NCBI GenBank assembly: GCA_039934375.1 | Contig: JBDTMH010000172.1 | Location: 1 to 9,795 of the forward strand | From: CAISIP01 sp039934375 | Lineage (GTDB): Bacteria > Pseudomonadota > Gammaproteobacteria > Burkholderiales > Burkholderiaceae_C | Direction: 5' to 3' | Length of the DNA: 9,795 nt | In this document: one piece after another, positions 6,148 to 9,795 of the stretch | Layout: the number at the start of each line of letters is the position of its first letter | Numbering within the stretch: position 1 is the first letter of the stretch | Program-made: the position numbers and the translations under genes | Notes under the pieces: generated by a model | What the model saw: the letters and a program-made list of their open reading frames with translations, nothing else | Told to the model about the DNA's origin: nothing | Database searches by the model: none

Positions 6148-7164
6148 TCACAGGCCGAGCTTGAATTCCTGCCAGCGCTTTTCGATCATCTTCACGTTGT
6201 CGGCGGTCCATTTCGGGTCGCTCAATACCTGGAGCTTCTTGTTGGCGTCGGAGGTCGGGTAGTCGTTGACCTTGTCCTGCGCCATCGTCTTCTCGATACC
6301 CGGGCTTGAACCGGTGTAAGGGATGATGGCCGATGCGACCGACTGGTTCTTGAGTTGTGACATCTCGTGCAGCAGGCCCATGGCCGCTGCCTTGCTGGCC
6401 GGGTCGGCACCTTTGGGGACTACAAAATACGACACTTGCAGCAGCCCCTGGTTGTAGGTGTAGTCGAGTCTGGGGTTGCCAACGACGCGGCCCGACCAGA
6501 CCGCAGAGTACTTGACCTCCTTGTCTTCGAGCAATTGTGGCGCCTGCGCGCCAGAGGTCCACCAAACCGCGACGCTGCCCTTGATCTTCTGCAGGCTTGC
6601 GAAGGCGCGATCCACGTCGAGCGGGTACAGGTTTTCGGGTTTCACGCCGTCGGCCAGCAAGGCCAGCGGCAACGCATAACTGGCATAGTCCGGAAGGGCG
6701 CGTTTGCCCGGAAAGTCCTTCACGTTCCAGAAGTCGGCCCAGCTGGTGAGTTTCTTGCCGCTTTTCTCCCACGCCATGACGGTGGAGAAATACTGGTAAC
6801 CAAAGCCATCGGGCAACTTGGCTTCCGGGTACATTGGCGCCGGGTTGATGGCGGACCAGTCCAGCGGCTCGAGCAGCCCCAGCGTACGCGCCATCGCGAC
6901 CTGGGTTGAGCCGAGCTCGACCAGCGTGGCGGTCACATTGTTGGCCTGCACCATGGCCTGCAGCTTGCCGATGCCCGACGGGCTCTCGCGCACGACCTTC
7001 ACACCACTTTTTGCCGTAAATGGCTTGATGTAGGCCTGCTCGATCGAGTCGCCGCTGGGGCCACCAGACTCCAGTATGCGCACGTCCTTGACCTGTGCAC
7101 TCGCGCTAGACGCGGCCACAGCCAACGCCACGACAGACAGGGAAAAAGCCTTTGGATATTTCAT
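6148..7164 (-). CDS. Periplasmic substrate-binding protein of an ABC importer (PotD-like, SBP_bac family)
   Basis: The product has 338 residues. It begins with a signal peptide (MKYPKAF, hydrophobic core to about residue 19, then SASA before Gln24), so it is exported to the periplasm. The mature part follows the COG0687-type pattern: an initial strand (VRILESGG), a segment PFTAKSGVKVVRESPSG (48-64) and a hinge-region motif with FWNVKDFPGKRALPD (145-159). It captures the solute and hands it to the permease pair encoded downstream. It lacks a lipobox, as expected for a Gram-negative periplasmic protein. The ATG at 7164 has an AGGA ribosome site seven bases upstream. It is separated from the permeases by the BKACE and ATPase genes, so an enzyme gene is embedded within the transporter operon. 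The solute is unknown; the family includes binders of polyamines and other amino compounds. Confidence 0.9.
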   Translation of the reverse strand: MKYPKAFSLSVVALAVAASSASAQVKDVRILESGGPSGDSIEQAYIKPFTAKSGVKVVRESPSGIGKLQAMVQANNVTATLVELGSTQVAMARTLGLLEPLDWSAINPAPMYPEAKLPDGFGYQYFSTVMAWEKSGKKLTSWADFWNVKDFPGKRALPDYASYALPLALLADGVKPENLYPLDVDRAFASLQKIKGSVAVWWTSGAQAPQLLEDKEVKYSAVWSGRVVGNPRLDYTYNQGLLQVSYFVVPKGADPASKAAAMGLLHEMSQLKNQSVASAIIPYTGSSPGIEKTMAQDKVNDYPTSDANKKLQVLSDPKWTADNVKMIEKRWQEFKLGL

Positions 7165-7182
7165 GGGTATTCCTGGGTAAAA

Positions 7183-7209
7183 GGGTCAAAAGATAAAGAT
7201 CGGGTCAAA
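7183..7209. repeat. Direct repeat GGGTCAAA in the leader of the ABC operon
   Basis: The 8-base word GGGTCAAA occurs at 7183-7190 and 7202-7209, 19 bases start to start. Related words GGGTA occur nearby at 7165, 7175 and 7211. On the coding strand this reads as repeated TTTGACCC/TACCC in an AT-richer patch just before the substrate-binding-protein gene. It could be an operator with half-sites on nearly the same helix face; no promoter with good spacing is visible alongside it. Confidence 0.3.
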
Positions 7210-7269
7210 CGGGTACGAAAACACCATCCCGCCGGCGCACCGCGTCCGGTGCCTCAACGGAAATTTCAT
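7186..7269 (-). CDS. Possible 27-residue leader peptide or small protein
   Basis: This short open frame lies in the gap before the substrate-binding-protein gene. It starts ATG AAA TTT CCG and ends with a hydrophobic/aromatic tail (FDPIFIF) before TGA. It is preceded by GAGGTG seven bases upstream of the ATG, a better ribosome site than most genes here have, and that site overlaps the stop codon of the Bug receptor (TGAGGTG). The stop is 21 bases before the next ATG. It could be a coupling peptide or chance; no homology recognised. Confidence 0.2.
   Translation of the reverse strand: MKFPLRHRTRCAGGMVFSYPFDPIFIF
7237..7252 (-). terminator. Small hairpin in the gap between Bug receptor and ABC operon
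   Basis: A perfect 6-base-pair stem GCACCG/CGGTGC encloses a 4-base GACG loop, about 30 bases after the Bug receptor stop. The only T-run (four bases, 7221-7218) lies about 16 bases beyond it, too far for a standard intrinsic terminator. It could be a weak terminator, an mRNA-processing stem between two parts of a transcript, or chance. Confidence 0.2.
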
Positions 7270-7280
7270 TTATGGACACC

Positions 7281-8267
7281 TCATTGCTCGAGTTGCACCT
7301 TGGCGCTCTTGGCGGCACGGGCCCACTTGGTCCGTTCGGCAGCCAGGAAATCAGCGAATTCCTGTGGCGAACGCACCAAGATGTCGGCATCCGACGCGGT
7401 CATCCTGGCCTTGAAGCTTGCGTCTTTGACGGCCTCGCGCAACGCGGCGTTGAGGCGGTTGACGATGGCAGCCGGAGTGCGGGCCGGCGCGACGATTCCG
7501 TACCAGAGCGCGACGTCGTAGCCCGGATAACCCATCTCGGCGACGGTCGGCACCTGCGGCAGCAGCGCCGAGCGCCGGGGTGAGGTCACGGCCAGTGGCC
7601 GCAACCGGCCGGCCTTGACGAACTGTTCGCTCGACAGGATGGTGGCCATCGTCATGTCTTCCTGGCCCGACATCACGTCGGTCAGCGCCGGACCCAGACC
7701 CTTGTAGGGGACGTGGATCATCTCGACGCCCGCCGGCGCGTTGAGCAGTTCGAAAGCCAGGTGTCCGGTGCTGCCGGCCCCCCACGACGCGTACTTGAAT
7801 TTGCCAGCTGTCTTCTTGGCCGCGGCCATCAACTCGGGGAAGGTCTTCTCCGGCAAGTCGACGTTGGTCACCAGCAGCAGCGGCACCGAGCCAATCGATC
7901 CCACCGGCGCGAAGTCGGCGACCGCGTCGTAGCGCAACCTGGGGTAGGTGCTGGGGTTGATCGCATGCGTCTCTGCGGTGGCGATCAGCAAGGTGTAGCC
8001 GTCGGGCGCCGAGCGCGCGACCGACTCGGTGCCAATGATGCCGTTGGCGCCGGGTCGGTTCTCCACGATCATGTTCTGGCCCAGCACGCGCGTCATCTGC
8101 TCCGACACCAGCCGGGCCAGCGAGTCGGTGAAGCCGCCCGGCGCCCACGGAACAATCAGTTTGATCGGCCTTTGCGGGAACTGCTCGGGCGTTTCAGCTG
8201 CGAATGCGGGAGCGAACGCGCTGGTCAGCAGTCCGAGGCAGGCAGCGATGATTTTGACGCGGTTCAT
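7281..8267 (-). CDS. Bug-family periplasmic receptor (tripartite tricarboxylate transporter substrate-binding protein)
   Basis: The product has 328 residues, the usual family size. It has a clear signal peptide (MNRVKII, hydrophobic core, cleavage after APAFA at about residue 23). The mature protein starts with FPQRPIKLIVPWAPGGFTDSLARLV; the APGG loop is part of the ligand-binding site in solved Bug proteins. Further family marks are GANGIIGTESVARSAPDGYTLL (about 68-89), VPYKGLGPAL and YDVALWYGIVAPA. Bug proteins bind carboxylates, amino acids or related solutes and normally serve TctAB-type membrane subunits, which are absent here, as is common for the many orphan Bug genes of Burkholderiales. 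The ATG at 8267 lies 8 bases after the hydantoinase-B stop, so the two are co-transcribed and the ligand is probably related to that enzyme's substrate or product. The stop codon overlaps a GAGGTG ribosome-site-like sequence. Confidence 0.93.
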   Translation of the reverse strand: MNRVKIIAACLGLLTSAFAPAFAAETPEQFPQRPIKLIVPWAPGGFTDSLARLVSEQMTRVLGQNMIVENRPGANGIIGTESVARSAPDGYTLLIATAETHAINPSTYPRLRYDAVADFAPVGSIGSVPLLLVTNVDLPEKTFPELMAAAKKTAGKFKYASWGAGSTGHLAFELLNAPAGVEMIHVPYKGLGPALTDVMSGQEDMTMATILSSEQFVKAGRLRPLAVTSPRRSALLPQVPTVAEMGYPGYDVALWYGIVAPARTPAAIVNRLNAALREAVKDASFKARMTASDADILVRSPQEFADFLAAERTKWARAAKSAKVQLEQ

Positions 8268-8275
8268 GGGTACTT

Positions 8276-9795
8276 TCAGTGGGCGCGGTCGAGGCCGTAC
8301 ACCGACTGCGCTGCATCCGGTGAGATGAATTCGTTCTGCAGGTCGCGCCGCACCGCCGCAGGATCACGTTCGCCGATCGGGCCGTAGCCGCCGCCGCCCG
8401 GCGTGTAATGGGTGACGGTGTCGCCCACCGCGATCGTCTCTATGTCGCCGATCGCGTAGGGCAGGGCCCGCTGCGACGCAAGCCCCTCATTGATCACCCA
8501 GCCGCCACCGTCACCTGGCGCGCCGCCGAACACGCCCTGCGGCAGCGACACCGACTTCTGCGATGTGTGGTGAAGCCGTGCCTCGCTGCCGAGCACCCGG
8601 TATGCCAGCACCTGGCCCACTCCGCCGCGAAAACGCCCGGCTCCGCCGGAGTCGCAGCGCATTTCGCGGCGCAGATAGAGCACAGGGGACTCCATCTCGA
8701 TCGCTTCGATCGGAGGAATATGGCAGTTTGTGACATGGCATGCCATCACCTCGATGCCGTCGGCTGTGGCGGTAGCGCCGATGCCGCCTGGCACCACTTC
8801 GCCCCACATGCTGCGCTTGCCGTTTGCCGGATCGTTGGCGTAGGTGAAGTTGTAGAGGCAACCGCAGGAGTCGGCCATCACGCGGTCGGGCACGGCCTTG
8901 CTCAGGGCGCCCATGACGAGATCGACCACGGTATGGCAGACGATCATGCGCTGGTACACGGCCGCAGGCGAGCGCGCATTGACCAGGGTTCCGGGCGGCG
9001 CAATCACCGTGATCGGACGTTTGCAGCCTTCTGTGCTGGGAATGCTTGATCCGGTCAGACAACGCATCACGTAATAAACCGCCGCCAGCGTCGTGGACAG
9101 CGGGCTGTTGATCGGTCCGCTGATCTGCGTGTCGGTACCGGTGAAGTCGAAGCAGATGTCAGTCCCTGATTTGACGACCTGCAGGCGCAGGTGAAAGGGT
9201 CCGCCCTGCGCGCCGTCGTCAAGAAGAGGTTCCTCGTGCAAGTAGCTTCCATCCGGTATGCCCTGGATCGCCATGCGGGTACGCATCTCGGAATAGTCGA
9301 TCAACGTGGCAAAGCAGGCCTGCATCATGCGGGTGCCGTACTTGCGGAACAGCGCGATCACGTCGTCGGCGGCGACCTGCACGCTCGATATCTGAGCCAG
9401 CAGGTCGTTCTCGAGCATCTCGGGTGTGCGCGTATTGCGCAGGATCACGGCCAGCAGATCGTGGTCAAACACGCCGGCCTTGACGACCTTGAGCGGGGGA
9501 ATACGCAGCCCTTCCTGGAAGATCTCGGTACCCCAGCCGCGGTTGGCCATGTTCATGCCACCTATGTCCATGTGGTGGACCATCAAGCCGGTGAATGCCA
9601 CCAGCTGGCCGTCATGAAAACACGGAAAGAAGGCCAGGTAGTCGTTGGTGTGGGTCGCACCCAGTGACCCGTCACCGGCGTACGGGTCGTTCGTGATGAC
9701 GACATCGCCCGGCGCCCAGTCGGCCAGCGCGATATGGTGTTCCAGGATGGTCTTGAGGCAGATGCCCACCGTGTTGAGCTGGATCGGTGGCCCGG
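8276..9795 (-). CDS. hyuB: Hydantoinase B/oxoprolinase family protein (HyuB-like), 5' end outside window
   Basis: The C-terminal 505 residues are visible. The frame stays open to the right edge (reading GPPIQLNT before the GTG at 9769, which is therefore internal), and perhaps 50-80 N-terminal residues are missing by family length. Family motifs include GDVVITNDPYAGDGSLGATHTNDY (about 29-52), VHHMDIGG, FDFTGT, a GxVGxVLAYRVLG-like segment and the C-terminal GGGGYGPIGERDP. HyuB proteins work with a HyuA ATPase subunit in ATP-dependent opening of hydantoin or 5-oxoproline rings; some relatives are acetone or acetophenone carboxylases. The HyuA gene would be expected just beyond the right edge. 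The gene is followed 8 bases later by the Bug receptor. The substrate cannot be read from the sequence, and symbol use here denotes the family only. Confidence 0.9.
   Translation of the reverse strand, partial: GPPIQLNTVGICLKTILEHHIALADWAPGDVVITNDPYAGDGSLGATHTNDYLAFFPCFHDGQLVAFTGLMVHHMDIGGMNMANRGWGTEIFQEGLRIPPLKVVKAGVFDHDLLAVILRNTRTPEMLENDLLAQISSVQVAADDVIALFRKYGTRMMQACFATLIDYSEMRTRMAIQGIPDGSYLHEEPLLDDGAQGGPFHLRLQVVKSGTDICFDFTGTDTQISGPINSPLSTTLAAVYYVMRCLTGSSIPSTEGCKRPITVIAPPGTLVNARSPAAVYQRMIVCHTVVDLVMGALSKAVPDRVMADSCGCLYNFTYANDPANGKRSMWGEVVPGGIGATATADGIEVMACHVTNCHIPPIEAIEMESPVLYLRREMRCDSGGAGRFRGGVGQVLAYRVLGSEARLHHTSQKSVSLPQGVFGGAPGDGGGWVINEGLASQRALPYAIGDIETIAVGDTVTHYTPGGGGYGPIGERDPAAVRRDLQNEFISPDAAQSVYGLDRAH

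Noticed and set aside
7237..7252. Hairpin as a full intrinsic terminator
   Set aside because: The T-run is only four bases long and about 16 bases downstream of the stem; I kept it only as a low-confidence structure.
7205..7390. 61-codon minus-strand frame overlapping the end of the Bug gene
   Set aside because: Most of it is an alternative reading of the Bug receptor gene, with no ribosome site or recognisable sequence.

Overview
The window is a GC-rich stretch in which every supported gene lies on the minus strand. It looks like accessory metabolism of a betaproteobacterium, most likely a Burkholderiales member (Bordetella/Achromobacter/Variovorax-like). The reason is a stand-alone Bug-type solute-binding receptor sitting beside a hydantoinase-B gene, a combination typical of that order. 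There is no rRNA, tRNA, CRISPR array, transposase or regulator gene.

Reading in the direction of transcription (right to left): (i) the 3' part of a hydantoinase B/oxoprolinase-family gene, which enters from the right edge, is followed 8 bases later by a Bug/TTT periplasmic receptor. (ii) A 116-base gap holds a possible 27-codon ORF, a small hairpin and repeated GGGT(A/C) words. (iii) A seven-gene run follows: polyamine-type ABC substrate-binding protein, BKACE (DUF849) beta-keto acid cleavage enzyme, PotA-like ATPase, two permeases, class III aminotransferase and PaaI-type thioesterase. (iv) A 102-base gap follows, then a flavin-reductase-like gene cut off at about half its normal length. 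(v) At the left edge is the start of an NfeD-like membrane serine protease, preceded by a recognisable promoter.

The central run is the main discovery candidate. From the BKACE to the thioesterase all five gene junctions are 4-base ATGA/GTGA overlaps, so six proteins appear translationally coupled. The enzymes suggest one pathway. The ABC system would import an amino compound, the aminotransferase would turn a beta-amino acid into a beta-keto acid, BKACE would exchange it with acetyl-CoA to give acetoacetate plus a new acyl-CoA, and the thioesterase would free the acid. This resembles bacterial carnitine degradation, with transamination in place of dehydrogenation. The substrate cannot be read from the sequence.

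The left end looks like a breakpoint. The flavin-reductase homology stops abruptly near base 228, and the replacement stop codon falls inside the -35 box of the NfeD promoter. This suggests that accessory DNA was joined to a core gene there, or that a deletion removed the rest of the reductase.
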